Part shown: piece after piece, positions 15,375 to 24,520 of the stretch
Numbering within the stretch: position 1 is the stretch's first letter
Layout of the letters: each line of letters opens with the position of its first letter
Assembly: GCF_002382885.1 (NCBI RefSeq)
Contig: NZ_NWVL01000067.1
Coordinates: 1-43,529 of the forward strand
From: Streptomyces sp. WZ.A104
GTDB taxonomy: Bacteria; Actinomycetota; Actinomycetes; Streptomycetales; Streptomycetaceae
Direction: 5' to 3'
DNA length: 43,529 nt
The notes under the pieces: model-generated
What the model was told of the DNA's origin: nothing
The model's database searches: none
Seen by the model: the letters and a program-made list of their open reading frames with translations, nothing else
Program-made: the position numbers and the translations under genes

Positions 15375-15673
15375 GTTTTCCACCCTCTTCCAGAATTCGG
15401 GAACGGTTCAGCGGCCCGCCCCTCGATGACCGGGTCCGCTTACCCAGGGTTTCCTTCGAGTCTGCCCGACCGCGGAAGGGTTAACGGCCGGAACTGGATC
15501 ATCGGCGTGGCGGATCGGGAAAGAGCTGGAAAAGGTCCGGGCGGATGACGGGGGAGCAAGGCCACCGCGAATACCACTACGCACGGTAATGATCCAACAT
15601 GCGGCTTTTGCGGTGCCATGTGAGTCTGACAGCGGTCCTGGCCCCCCAGGATTCCCCACAGGAGGCATTCACC

Positions 15674-15853
15674 ATGGCCAAGAACAAGAACCGCAAGCAG
15701 GGCAGCCAGCACGACCGCGCGTCCGCGTCGGAGCGTAGTGCGGAGCAGGCGAAGTCGACGGCGTACGAGTCGCAGACCCAGCCGCAGGCGCAGGCCCAGG
15801 GCAGTCCCGCCGACGTGGCACGCAAGCATCAGCGGCGCTTCGGCCACAACTGA
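15674..15853 (+). CDS. Small hydrophilic protein (59 residues)
   Basis: It starts at the ATG at 15674 after a strong AGGAGG (15660-15665). The product is very polar: MAKNKNRKQGSQHDRASASE, then a glutamine-rich stretch with QTQPQAQAQGSPADVA, ending KHQRRFGHN. It has no hydrophobic core, cysteine or catalytic motif and is probably disordered. The good ribosome site and a perfect 17-bp terminator downstream argue for a genuine, possibly well expressed gene. It resembles small hydrophilic proteins seen in other streptomycetes, from memory. It may bind nucleic acid, judging only by its basic ends. Function unknown. Confidence 0.8.
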   Translation: MAKNKNRKQGSQHDRASASERSAEQAKSTAYESQTQPQAQAQGSPADVARKHQRRFGHN

Positions 15854-15893
15854 CGCGTCGGCCGCTCGCGGTAAAGACATGCGTTGAGGACAG

Positions 15894-15931
15894 CGAGAGG
15901 GGCGTCCCGCACCGGCGGGACGCCCCTCTCG
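15894..15931. terminator. Bidirectional terminator between the small hydrophilic gene and dnaE
   Basis: CGAGAGGGGCGTCCCGC (15894-15910) and its exact complement at 15915-15931 flank a 4-nt loop, giving a perfect 17-bp stem. It lies 40 nt after the rightward gene and 15 nt after the end of leftward dnaE, so it can serve both. Confidence 0.92.
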
Positions 15932-15945
15932 TCGTACGCGGCCGC

Positions 15946-18900
15946 TCAGCCGGCCAGGCAGGAGGGCCCGAGCAGCACCTTCAGGTCACCGAAGAGCGCC
16001 GGGTCGGGCTTGACCCGGTGCCGGTCCAGGCGCAGCACTGTCGTCGTGCGCGGCCCCTGGAGCTTGATCCGCACCTCGGTGTCGCCCCGGTGGTGGCTGA
16101 GCACCTCGCCGAGCCGGGTGACCATCGGCGGGGTGATCTTCACGGTGGGGATGGTGAGGACGACCGGGGCATTGGTCCCGGCGTTGGAGATGTCGGGGAC
16201 CTGCATCTCCATGGCGACCAGCCGGGGCACGTCCTCGCGCTTGTCCAGGCGTCCCTTGACGAAGACGACGGTGTCCTCGACGAGCTGGGTGGAGACCAGC
16301 TGGTAGGTGGCGGGGAAGAACATGCACTCGATGGAGCCCGCGAGGTCCTCCACGGTGGCGATGGCCCAGGCGTTGCCCTGCTTGGTCATCTTGCGCTGGA
16401 GGCCGGAGATGATGCCGCCGACGGTGACGACGGAGCCGTCCGAGTAGTCCCCCCCGGTGAGCTGGGAGATCGAGGCGTCGGCCTTGTCGGACAGCACGTG
16501 CTCCAGGCCGAAGAGCGGGTGGTCGGAGACGTACAGACCGAGCATCTCCCGCTCCTGGGCGAGCAGGTAGGCCTTCTCCCACTCGACGTCGGAGAACTCC
16601 ACGTCGAGCCCGAAGCCCGGCTCGTCGCTCTCCTCCTCGCCCATGCCGCCGAAGAGGTCGAACTGGCCCTCGGCCTCCTTGCGCTTGACCTGGACCACGT
16701 TGTCGATCATCGGCTCGTGGTGGGCGACGAGGCCCTTGCGGGTGTGGCCCATCTCGTCGAAGGCGCCGGCCTTGATCAGCGATTCGACGGTGCGCTTGTT
16801 GCAGACGACCGCCTCGACCTTGTCGAGGAAGTCGGGGAAGGAGCTGTACTTCCCCTTCGCCTTGCGGGAGCGGATGATCGAGTCGACGACGTTCTGGCCG
16901 ACGTTGCGGACGGCGGTCAGGCCGAACAGGATCACGTCGTCGCCCTGGGCGGCGAAGTTGGACAGCGACTCGTTGACGTTCGGCGGGAGCACCTTGATGC
17001 CCATGCGGCGGCACTCGTTGAGGTAGACCGCGGACTTGTCCTTGTCGTCCTTGACCGAGGTCAGCAGGGCCGCCATGTACTCGGCGGGGTAGTTCGCCTT
17101 GAGGTACGCGGTCCAGTAGGTGACGAGACCGTACGCCGAGGAGTGCGCCTTGTTGAACGCGTATCCGGCGAACGGCACCAGGACGTCCCACAGCGCCTTG
17201 ATCGCCGCGTCGGAGAACCCCTTCTCCTTGGCGCCCTTCTCGAAGAGGACGAAGTTCTTCGCCAGCTCCTCGGGCTTCTTCTTGCCCATCACGCGGCGCA
17301 GGATGTCGGCCTCGCCGAGCGAGTACCCCGCGACGATCTGGGCGGCCTTCTGGACCTGCTCCTGGTAGACGATCAGGCCGTAGGTGAGGCCGAGGACCTC
17401 CTTGAGGGGCTCCTCCAGCTCCGGGTGGATCGGGGTGATCTCCTGGCGGCCGTTCTTGCGCTCCGCGTAGTTCGTGTGCGAGTTCATGCCCATCGGGCCC
17501 GGCCGGTAGAGGGCCGAGACGGCGGAGATGTCCTCGAAGTTGTCGGGCTGCATCTGGCGGAGCAGGGAGCGCATCGGGCCGCCGTCGAACTGGAAGACGC
17601 CGAGCGTGTCGCCCCGGCAGAGCAGTTCGTACGTCTTGGGGTCGTCCAGCGGCAGGTGGAGCATCTCCAGGTCGATGCCCTTGTTGGACTTCACCATCTT
17701 GATGGCGTCGTCCATGATCGTCAGGTTGCGCAGGCCGAGGAAGTCCATCTTCAGCAGGCCGAGCGACTCGCACTGCGGGTAGTCCCACTGCGTGATGGTG
17801 ACGCCGTCGGTGTGTCGCGTCCAGAGCGGCGCGTGGTCGACGATCGGCTCGCTGGACATGATGACGCCGGCGGCGTGCACGCCCATCTGCCGGACCAGGC
17901 CCTCGACGCCCTTGGCGGTGTCGATGACCTTCTTGACGTCGGGCTCGCTCTCGTACATCCCCCGGATCTCGCCCGCCTCGCTGTAGCGCGGGTGCTTGGG
18001 ATCGGTGATGCCGTTGAGGTCGATGCCCTTGCCGAGGACGTCGGCGGGCATGGCCTTGGTGAGCCGGTCGCCCATCGCGTACGGGTAGCCCAGCACACGG
18101 GCCGAGTCCTTGATGGCGTTCTTCGCCTTGATCTTGCCGTACGTGCCGATCATGGCGACCTTGTCGGCGCCGTACTTCTCGGTCACGTACCGGATCACCT
18201 CGACGCGCCGGCGCTCGTCGAAGTCGATGTCGACATCGGGCATCGAGACGCGCTCGGGGTTGAGGAACCGCTCGAAGATCAGCCCGTGCTCGATCGGGTC
18301 GAGGTCGGTGATGCCCATCGCGTACGCCACGATCGAACCGGCCGCCGAACCACGCCCGGGGCCGACCGCGATGCCGTTGTTCTTGGCCCACATGATGAAG
18401 TCGGCGACGACCAGGAAGTACCCCGGGAACCCCATCTGGATGATGATGTCCATCTCGTACTCGACCTGCTTCTGCCGGTCGTCGGGCACGCCGTTCGGGA
18501 AGCGGCGCTTCATCCCGTTCCGGACTTCCTCCTGGAACCAGGTGATCTCCGTGAAGCCGTCCGGGATCTCGAACTTCGGCATGAGGTTCTTCGCCTCGAA
18601 CATGCCGGTGGTGTCGATCTGCTGGGCGACCAGGAGGGTGTTGGCGCACCCCTCCTGCCAGGCGTCGGAGGAGTCGATGGCGTACATCTCCTCCGTCGTC
18701 TTCAGGTAGTAGCCGGTGCCGTCGAAGCGGAAGCGGTCCGGGTCGGAGAGGTTCTTGCCGGTCTGGATGCACAGCAGCGCGTCGTGGGCGGTGGCCTCGT
18801 GCGCGTACGTGTAGTGGGAGTCGTTGGTGACCAGCGGCGGGATGTCGAGCTTCCGGCCGATCTCCAGGAGCCCGTCGCGGACCCGGCGCTCGATCTCGAT

Positions 18901-19485
18901 GCCGTGGTCCATCAGCTCCAGGAAGTACTTGTCCGCCCCGAAGATGTCCTTGTAGTCGGAGGCCGCCTGGACCGCCTCGTCGAACTGGCCGAGCCGCAGC
19001 CGGGTCTGCACCTCGCCGGAGGGGCAGCCGGTGGACGCGATCAGGCCCTCGGACCACTGGGAGATGGTCTCCTTGTCCATCCGGGGCCACTTCTGGAGCC
19101 AGCCCTCGGCGTACGCGTCCGAGGAGAGCCGGAAGAGGTTGTGCAGCCCCGTCTTGTTGGACGCCCAGATCGTCTTGTGGGTGTAACCACCGGAACCGGA
19201 CACGTCGTCGCGCTTCTGGTGCGGCTGCCCCCACTGCACCTTGCGCTTGTGCTTGCGCGACTCGGGGGCGACGTACGCCTCGATGCCGATGATCGGTGTG
19301 ACGTCCGCCTTCTTCGCGGAGTGGAAGAAGTCGTACGCCCCGTGGAGGTTGCCGTGGTCGGTCATCGCGATGTGCGTCATGCCCATCTCGTTGGCCGCCT
19401 CGAACATGTCCTTGAGCCGCGCGGCACCGTCCAGCAGCGAGTACTGGGTGTGGACGTGCAGGTGCGTGAAGGGCGGCTTGGTCAC
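15946..19485 (-). CDS. dnaE: DNA polymerase III alpha subunit DnaE
   Basis: DnaE is the replicative polymerase catalytic subunit. The 1179-residue product is full length, starting at GTG 19485 with GGAGG upstream. The N-terminal PHP domain shows HLHVHTQYSLLDGAARL and TDHGNLHGAYDF. The palm carries PGRGSAAGS and MPDVDIDFDERRR with two catalytic aspartates near residue 415. Fingers and thumb include GLLKMDFLGLRNLTI and the YRPGPMGMN and FNKAHSSAYG regions. Near residue 1015 is an OB-fold (GGIISGLQRKMTKQGNAWA) followed by the C-terminal domain. It matches the DnaE1 type essential in actinobacteria rather than the error-prone ImuC/DnaE2. The call is firm. Confidence 0.98.
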   Translation of the reverse strand: MTKPPFTHLHVHTQYSLLDGAARLKDMFEAANEMGMTHIAMTDHGNLHGAYDFFHSAKKADVTPIIGIEAYVAPESRKHKRKVQWGQPHQKRDDVSGSGGYTHKTIWASNKTGLHNLFRLSSDAYAEGWLQKWPRMDKETISQWSEGLIASTGCPSGEVQTRLRLGQFDEAVQAASDYKDIFGADKYFLELMDHGIEIERRVRDGLLEIGRKLDIPPLVTNDSHYTYAHEATAHDALLCIQTGKNLSDPDRFRFDGTGYYLKTTEEMYAIDSSDAWQEGCANTLLVAQQIDTTGMFEAKNLMPKFEIPDGFTEITWFQEEVRNGMKRRFPNGVPDDRQKQVEYEMDIIIQMGFPGYFLVVADFIMWAKNNGIAVGPGRGSAAGSIVAYAMGITDLDPIEHGLIFERFLNPERVSMPDVDIDFDERRRVEVIRYVTEKYGADKVAMIGTYGKIKAKNAIKDSARVLGYPYAMGDRLTKAMPADVLGKGIDLNGITDPKHPRYSEAGEIRGMYESEPDVKKVIDTAKGVEGLVRQMGVHAAGVIMSSEPIVDHAPLWTRHTDGVTITQWDYPQCESLGLLKMDFLGLRNLTIMDDAIKMVKSNKGIDLEMLHLPLDDPKTYELLCRGDTLGVFQFDGGPMRSLLRQMQPDNFEDISAVSALYRPGPMGMNSHTNYAERKNGRQEITPIHPELEEPLKEVLGLTYGLIVYQEQVQKAAQIVAGYSLGEADILRRVMGKKKPEELAKNFVLFEKGAKEKGFSDAAIKALWDVLVPFAGYAFNKAHSSAYGLVTYWTAYLKANYPAEYMAALLTSVKDDKDKSAVYLNECRRMGIKVLPPNVNESLSNFAAQGDDVILFGLTAVRNVGQNVVDSIIRSRKAKGKYSSFPDFLDKVEAVVCNKRTVESLIKAGAFDEMGHTRKGLVAHHEPMIDNVVQVKRKEAEGQFDLFGGMGEEESDEPGFGLDVEFSDVEWEKAYLLAQEREMLGLYVSDHPLFGLEHVLSDKADASISQLTGGDYSDGSVVTVGGIISGLQRKMTKQGNAWAIATVEDLAGSIECMFFPATYQLVSTQLVEDTVVFVKGRLDKREDVPRLVAMEMQVPDISNAGTNAPVVLTIPTVKITPPMVTRLGEVLSHHRGDTEVRIKLQGPRTTTVLRLDRHRVKPDPALFGDLKVLLGPSCLAG

Positions 19486-19687
19486 GGCGTCGGGCCTCCG
19501 GGAAGTCGGGCGATGACGGACGGGGGGACAGCGTGGAAGTCTACGACGTGAAGGAGCCCGACAGCGGGCACTCCGGGCTTCCGCCGAGCGTTGGACAGGG
19601 CGGAACCGGTGTCCGTTTTGTCATGCACTCGGTCACGTGGGCCGTTGGCCCGCCAGGTACGCCAACGACAGCAGGAGGCAGCAAGAG

Positions 19688-21013
19688 ATGTCGGAAACGC
19701 AGACCGGCGCAGCGCGGCGCGGGGAGCAGATTCTCGCCGTTTTCGACACCGCCTTCGGGGAGCTGCTGGCCGCCGACCCGGCCGCCTTCCGGGTCAAGTT
19801 CCGCAAGATGGCGGGCTCGGCCTTCGCCTTCTACCGGGGCACGGCCTGCCTGTTCTACGACGACCTGGAGCGGGAGCGGCACGGCGGCCCCTTCCTCGAC
19901 GAACGCACCGGCCGGGTGTGGATCCACGGCGATCTGCACGCGGAGAATTTCGGCACCTACATGGACGCCAACGGCCGCCTCGTCTTCAACGTCAACGACT
20001 TCGACGAGGCGTATGTCGGCCCCTTCACCTGGGACCTGAAGCGCTTCGCCGCCTCCGTGGCCCTGATCGGCTACGCGAAGGCGCTGGCCGACGAGCAGAT
20101 CAGCGAGCTGGTCCGGATCTTCGCCGGGGCCTACCGCCATCGCATCCACGCGCTGGCGACGGGCGCGAAGAACGACGAGGTGCCGCCCTTCACCCTGGAC
20201 ACGGCGGAAGGCCCGCTGCTGGGCGCGCTGCGCGCCGCCCGCTCGCTGACCCGCTTCTCGCTGCTGGACTCGATGACCGTGATCCGGGACTTCGAGCGCC
20301 GGTTCGCCGACGGCGGCGGGGCGATCGATCTGGACGCCGCGACGCGCTACAAGGTGCTGGCCGCCTTCGACGGCTATCTGGAGACGCTGCCGGAGTCGAG
20401 CCTGACCCGCCCCGATTCCTACCGGGTGAAGGACGTGGTGGGCCGCCGGGGCATCGGCATCGGATCGGCCGGGCTCCCCTCGTACAACATCCTGCTGGAG
20501 GGCAACAGCGACGCCCTGGAGAACGATGTGGTGATCTACCTCAAGCAGGCGCAGACCCCGGCGGTCGCCCGGCACATCACGGACGCCGCCGTGCGGGACT
20601 ACTTCCAGCACGAGGGGCACCGCACGGTGATCTCGCAGCGCGCGCTCCAGGCGCACGCGGACCCCTGGCTGGGCTGGACCGAGCTGGACGGCATGGGCCA
20701 GCTGGTCGCCGAGGTCTCCCCGTACGCGGTCGATCTGGACTGGGCCGACATCGACGAGGTGGACGAGATCGCGGCGGTCGTCGCCGATCTGGGCCGGGCG
20801 ACGGCGACCATGCACGCGGCGGCCGACGACGAGAGCGGTCACTCGCTGGTGCCGTTCTCCACGGAGCGGGCGATCGACGCGGCCATCGCGGCCGACGAGG
20901 AGGGCTTCGCGCCGCTGCTGGTCGACTTCGCCCACAGCTACGGCTCCCGGGCCCGCGCGGACCACCAGATCTTCGTGGACCTCTTCCGCAACGGCCGGAT
21001 CCCGGGGCTGTAG
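19688..21013 (+). CDS. DUF2252 family protein (kinase-like fold)
   Basis: The product has 441 residues from the ATG at 19688, chosen for the AGGAGG site about 9 nt upstream. It shows FRKMAGSAFAFYRGTACLFY, then WIHGDLHAENFGTY (residues 78-91) and NVNDFDEAYVGPFTWDLKR. The HGDxHxxN and NDFD motifs match the catalytic and metal-binding motifs of aminoglycoside phosphotransferase/protein-kinase-like folds, as is usual in DUF2252. GIGSAGLPSYNILLEG and a late GRATATMHAAADD helix also fit. The family is widespread in actinobacteria, but its substrate is not established. It is read divergently from dnaE. The family call is firm; the activity is inferred. Confidence 0.9.
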   Translation: MSETQTGAARRGEQILAVFDTAFGELLAADPAAFRVKFRKMAGSAFAFYRGTACLFYDDLERERHGGPFLDERTGRVWIHGDLHAENFGTYMDANGRLVFNVNDFDEAYVGPFTWDLKRFAASVALIGYAKALADEQISELVRIFAGAYRHRIHALATGAKNDEVPPFTLDTAEGPLLGALRAARSLTRFSLLDSMTVIRDFERRFADGGGAIDLDAATRYKVLAAFDGYLETLPESSLTRPDSYRVKDVVGRRGIGIGSAGLPSYNILLEGNSDALENDVVIYLKQAQTPAVARHITDAAVRDYFQHEGHRTVISQRALQAHADPWLGWTELDGMGQLVAEVSPYAVDLDWADIDEVDEIAAVVADLGRATATMHAAADDESGHSLVPFSTERAIDAAIAADEEGFAPLLVDFAHSYGSRARADHQIFVDLFRNGRIPGL

Positions 21014-21028
21014 TCCCGCACAACCGGA

Positions 21029-21061
21029 CGGGCCACGGCTCTCAGCCTCTTTTAAGGCCCG
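21029..21061 (+). terminator. Possible terminator after the DUF2252 gene
   Basis: CGGGCC (21029-21034) and GGCCCG (21056-21061) are complementary arms around a 21-nt loop containing CCTCTTTTAA, beginning 16 nt after the stop. The stem is short and the loop large, so this is a weak call. Confidence 0.35.
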
Positions 21062-21074
21062 CTTACCTCAGTAC

Positions 21075-21821
21075 ATGACACACTTTCCGGCGATGGACAT
21101 CTCAGGGACGCAGCTCAGGGTGGCGCGCGCGGCGCTCTTCACCGCGCTCGTCGTCACCCTGTCCACCGCGTCCCATGTGCTGCTCTCCCGGGTCCCACTG
21201 CCGCTGACCGCGGTCGCGCTGCTCGCGGCGGTCGTGTTCGCCGTGGCGTACGCCCTGGCCGGCCGGGAGCGCGGCTTCTGGCCGATCGCGGGACTGCTGG
21301 TCCCGCTGGAGCTGGCGGCCGACACGCTCTTCACCACCGGCCAGCACCTCTGTTACGGGGCGGCCGGCGGCCCGGTCGCGGGGCCGCTGCGCGCGGTGGG
21401 CTTCGACGTCCTCTGCGGCGGCGGCGAGGTCGGTTCGGGCGGGGCCCGGATCGCGGGCGTCGGCGCGATGGGCACTCCGCTGGCCGACGTGGCCGGTGCG
21501 GGCGACCGTGCGGCGGCCCTGCTGGCACACCCCGGGCCCGCCGTGCCGTGGCTGCTGCTCGTCGCCCATGTGTCCGTGGGACTGCTCGCCGCGGCCTGGC
21601 TGCGGCGCGGTGAGGCCGCCCTGGCCGGGCTGCTGCGCGCGGCGGCCCTGACGACGTTCCGGCCGATGCTCGTCGCGGCCGCCGTGGTGCGGGCGAGCCT
21701 TCCCTCCCTGGGCCCCCGCCCGCGCCCCGCCGGGCGCCCGCGCCCGCGCCTGACCGCCCGCTTCCTCGTGCACTGTGTGGGACGCAGGGGCCCGCCGCCC
21801 GCGCTGTACGCCGCTGCCTGA
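21075..21821 (+). CDS. Uncharacterised five-helix membrane protein
   Basis: The product has 248 residues from the ATG at 21075; an ATG at 21093 is an alternative, and neither has a clear ribosome site. Five hydrophobic segments lie at about 17-38, 41-62, 66-88, 156-176 and 182-206. A 65-residue loop between helices 3 and 4 contains Cys93 (TTGQHLCYG) and Cys114 (GFDVLCGGG). The tail is basic and proline-rich (PRPRPAGRPRPRLTARF). The gene is 71 nt upstream of a membrane-anchored DsbA-like thioredoxin on the same strand. A redox partnership (DsbB/VKOR-like role) is possible but unproven, and no CxxC motif is present. I do not recognise the family. Confidence 0.7.
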   Translation: MTHFPAMDISGTQLRVARAALFTALVVTLSTASHVLLSRVPLPLTAVALLAAVVFAVAYALAGRERGFWPIAGLLVPLELAADTLFTTGQHLCYGAAGGPVAGPLRAVGFDVLCGGGEVGSGGARIAGVGAMGTPLADVAGAGDRAAALLAHPGPAVPWLLLVAHVSVGLLAAAWLRRGEAALAGLLRAAALTTFRPMLVAAAVVRASLPSLGPRPRPAGRPRPRLTARFLVHCVGRRGPPPALYAAA

Positions 21822-21892
21822 GGCCGCGGCGACGCATGCGCGCAGCGCACCGCCCACTCCCCGCACGTACCACGCATTCACGGAGAACGATC

Positions 21893-22708
21893 ATGAGCAA
21901 GCGCAACAGCCAGGCGAACAAGGCAGCGGCCCGCGAGCGGCTGCGTGCCGAGCGGGAGCGGCAGGCGAAGAAGGACCGGACCCGCAAGCAGCTCGTCGTC
22001 GCGGTCTCGGTCGTCGCCGCCCTGGCCGTGGTCGGCGGCATCAGCTACGGCGTGATGCAGCTGAACAAGCCCGACGCCTGGGAGGCCGCCGCCGACGCGA
22101 AGAACGTGACGGCGCCCAAGAACACCTCCGGCGACGACGGCACCACCGTGGTGATCGGCGAGCCGAGCGCCAAGAAGACCCTGGAGCTGTACGAGGACTC
22201 GCGCTGTCCGGTCTGCGCCACCTTCGAGCAGGGCATCGGCGAGACCCTCGCGAAGGACGTCGAGGCCGGCAAGTACAAGGTCAAGTACGTCGGCGCGACC
22301 TTCATCGACAACACCGACAACGGCGAGGGCTCCAAGAACGCCCTGAGCGCGCTCGGCGCGGCGCTGAACGTGAGCCCCGAGGCGTTCCTGGACTTCAAGG
22401 CCGCGCTGTACTCGGAGGAGTTCCACCCGCAGGAGAGCGAGGACAAGTTCGCCAAGGACAGCTACCTGATCGAGATCGCGGACTCGGTCGACGCCCTGAA
22501 GGGCAACAAGGCCTTCCAGAAGGACGTCGAGGACGGCACGTACGACGCCTGGGCGATGAAGATGTCCAAGGCGTTCAACGACAGCGATGTGAAGGGCACG
22601 CCGACGCTGAAGATGGACGGCAAGACGGTCACCAGCGAGGGCAGCAGCAACGCCCCGATGACGGCGGCCGAGTTCACGGCGGCTGTCGACAAGGCGCTCA
22701 AGGGGTAG
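21893..22708 (+). CDS. Membrane-anchored DsbA-like thioredoxin-fold protein
   Basis: The product has 271 residues from the ATG at 21893 (GGAG about 8 nt upstream). A strongly charged cytoplasmic N-terminus (RERLRAERERQAKKDRTRK) precedes one membrane helix at about 34-56. The rest would lie outside the membrane. The thioredoxin fold shows ELYEDSRCPVCATFEQG, with a CPVC active site at 105-108, and the cis-proline loop DVKGTPTLKMDGK. The helical insert between them is typical of DsbA/thioredoxin_4 proteins such as actinobacterial disulfide oxidoreductases. It probably forms or repairs disulfides in exported proteins. A strong hairpin follows. The family call is firm; the oxidising or reducing direction is inferred. 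Confidence 0.93.
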   Translation: MSKRNSQANKAAARERLRAERERQAKKDRTRKQLVVAVSVVAALAVVGGISYGVMQLNKPDAWEAAADAKNVTAPKNTSGDDGTTVVIGEPSAKKTLELYEDSRCPVCATFEQGIGETLAKDVEAGKYKVKYVGATFIDNTDNGEGSKNALSALGAALNVSPEAFLDFKAALYSEEFHPQESEDKFAKDSYLIEIADSVDALKGNKAFQKDVEDGTYDAWAMKMSKAFNDSDVKGTPTLKMDGKTVTSEGSSNAPMTAAEFTAAVDKALKG

Positions 22709-22773
22709 CAGCCGGGGCGCCTGCCCCTCCTCCCCGCCGACCGGCGGGCCGCCTTCCGGCGACGGTTTCCCGA

Positions 22774-22806
22774 CGGGCGGGCGAACTTACGCTGTTCGCC
22801 CGCCCG
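22774..22806 (+). terminator. Hairpin terminator between the DsbA-like and phoD genes
   Basis: CGGGCGGGCGAAC (22774-22786) and GTTCGCCCGCCCG (22794-22806) form a perfect 13-bp stem with a 7-nt loop, 65 nt after the DsbA-like stop. The right arm contains GTTCGCC, one change from the PHO-box core GTTCACC, but no second properly spaced repeat was seen. Confidence 0.8.
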
Positions 22807-22823
22807 CTCGCCGTACGCGCCCG

Positions 22824-22829
22824 TAGGGT
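22824..22829 (+). promoter_or_regulatory. Candidate -10 for a leaderless phoD-like transcript
   Basis: TAGGGT fits TANNNT and ends 8 nt before the GTG at 22838, which would put the transcription start at the start codon. No ribosome site is visible, which supports a leaderless message. No clear -35 was found. Confidence 0.4.
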
Positions 22830-22837
22830 GATCGGCC

Positions 22838-24505
22838 GTGACCAGTCGACACCCTTCCTCGCCGCGCCGCCGCACGGTCGTACGGGCCGCCGCCGCGAGC
22901 GCCGCCGCCGCCCCCGTACTCGCCACGGCCACCACCACCTCCGCCGCCCCCGCCCACCCGGCCGGGCCGCCCGCCTTCCTCCACGGTGTCGCCTCCGGCG
23001 ACCCGCTGCCCGACGGTGTCCTGCTGTGGACGCGCGTCACCCCCGAACCCGGCGCGGAGCCCGGCTCGGGCCGCGGTGCGGCCACCCCCGTGCACTGGGA
23101 GGTCGCTGAGGACCGGGAGTTCGCGCGAATATCCGCGAGCGGCACCGCCGTCGCCTCGGCCTCCTCCGACCACACCGTGAAGGCCGACGTACGGGGGCTG
23201 CGCCCGGCCACGGCGTACTACTTCCGCTTCACCGCGGGCGACGCGACGACCGGTGTGGTCTCCCCCGTCGGCCGCACCCGCACCGCCCCCGCGGCCGACG
23301 CCGCCGCCCCCGGCATCCGCTTCGGCGTGGTGTCGTGCGCCAACTGGGAGGCCGGCTGGTTCTCCGCGTACCGCCATCTCGCCGCCCGTCCGGATCTGGA
23401 CGCTGTCCTGCACCTGGGCGACTACCTCTACGAGTACGGCACCGGCCAGTACCCCACGCAGGGCACGGCGCTGCGCGAGCACCTGCCCGCCCACGAGATC
23501 CTGAGCCTCACCGACTACCGCACCCGGCACGGGAACTACAAGACCGACGCCGACCTCCAGGCCCTGCACGCGGCGCACACGGTGATCGCGATCTGGGACG
23601 ACCACGAGTTCGCCAACAACGCCTGGTCGGGCGGGGCGCAGAACCACACCCCGGACACGGAGGGGGCGTGGGAGCAGCGGGTGGCCGCGGCCAAACGGGC
23701 GTACTTCGAGTGGATGCCGGTCCGCGCCTCCACCGAGGGCACTGTCTACCGGCGGCTCCGCTTCGGGCGGCTCGCCGATCTCCATCTGCTGGATCTGCGC
23801 AGCTTCCGCTCCCAGCAGGCGTCCATCGGCAGCGGGCGGGTGGACGACCCGGAGCGCACGGTCACCGGCCGAGCCCAGCTGGACTGGCTGAAAGCGGGCC
23901 TCGCCGCCTCGGGTGCGGCCTGGCAGCTGGTCGGTACGTCGGTGATGATCTCCCCGGTCGCCTTCGGCGCGCTCCCCGCCCATCTGCTGGAGCCGCTGGC
24001 GGGGCTGCTGGGGCTGCCGAAGGAGGGCCTCGCGGTCAACGTCGACCAGTGGGACGGCTACACCGACGACCGCAGGGAGCTGATCGCGCATCTGCGGGAC
24101 CGGTCCATCGCGGACACGGTGTTCCTGACCGGCGACGTCCATATGGCCTGGGCCAACGACGTACCCACGAGGGCGGCCACCTATCCGCTGTCGCCGTCGG
24201 CCGCCACGGAGTTCGTGGTCACGTCGGTGACCTCGGACAACCTCGACGACATCCTGCGGGTCGCCCCGCAGACCGTGTCGCTGGTCGCAGCCGCGGCCGT
24301 ACGGGCGGCCAACCGCCATGTGAAGTGGGTCGACATGGACGCGCACGGCTACGGGGTGCTGGACGTGACCGCGGAGCGGGCGCAGATGGACTACTACGTG
24401 CTCTCCGACAGGACGGCCAAGGACGCCACCTCCGCCTGGGCCCGCTCCTACCGCACCCGTCGGGGTACCCAGCGCGTCGAGCGGGCCGACCGCCCGGTGC
24501 GCTGA
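22838..24505 (+). CDS. phoD: Tat-exported alkaline phosphatase, PhoD family
   Basis: PhoD enzymes are secreted, metal-dependent phosphodiesterases/phosphatases. The 555-residue product starts at GTG 22838. It has a twin-arginine signal, PRRRTVVRAAAASAAAAPVL, with alanine-rich core and a likely cleavage near TTTSAAPAHPA. An N-terminal Ig-like domain begins FLHGVASGDPLPDGVLLWTRVTP. The phosphoesterase core shows FGVVSCANWEAGW, LHLGDYLYEYG near residue 193, IAIWDDHEFANN near 252, and TGDVHMAWAND near 431; these supply the metal ligands. The length is typical. Phosphate (PhoP) control is known for other streptomycete phoD genes, but I see no convincing PHO box here. Confidence 0.92.
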   Translation: MTSRHPSSPRRRTVVRAAAASAAAAPVLATATTTSAAPAHPAGPPAFLHGVASGDPLPDGVLLWTRVTPEPGAEPGSGRGAATPVHWEVAEDREFARISASGTAVASASSDHTVKADVRGLRPATAYYFRFTAGDATTGVVSPVGRTRTAPAADAAAPGIRFGVVSCANWEAGWFSAYRHLAARPDLDAVLHLGDYLYEYGTGQYPTQGTALREHLPAHEILSLTDYRTRHGNYKTDADLQALHAAHTVIAIWDDHEFANNAWSGGAQNHTPDTEGAWEQRVAAAKRAYFEWMPVRASTEGTVYRRLRFGRLADLHLLDLRSFRSQQASIGSGRVDDPERTVTGRAQLDWLKAGLAASGAAWQLVGTSVMISPVAFGALPAHLLEPLAGLLGLPKEGLAVNVDQWDGYTDDRRELIAHLRDRSIADTVFLTGDVHMAWANDVPTRAATYPLSPSAATEFVVTSVTSDNLDDILRVAPQTVSLVAAAAVRAANRHVKWVDMDAHGYGVLDVTAERAQMDYYVLSDRTAKDATSAWARSYRTRRGTQRVERADRPVR

Positions 24506-24520
24506 GCGCCGCGCACCGGG

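Noticed and set aside
16018..19551. 1177-residue rightward frame across dnaE
   Set aside because: Antisense to a clear, full-length dnaE with all catalytic motifs; no independent ribosome site or family signal.
19541..20965. 474-residue leftward frame opposite the DUF2252 gene
   Set aside because: Its composition (runs of Arg, Gly, Val) and lack of third-position GC bias show it is an antisense artefact of the real rightward gene.
22794..22816. Possible PHO box upstream of the phoD-like gene (GTTCGCCCGCC)
   Set aside because: One 7-nt core with a mismatch and no second direct repeat 11 nt on; the bases are fully explained by the arm of a perfect terminator hairpin.
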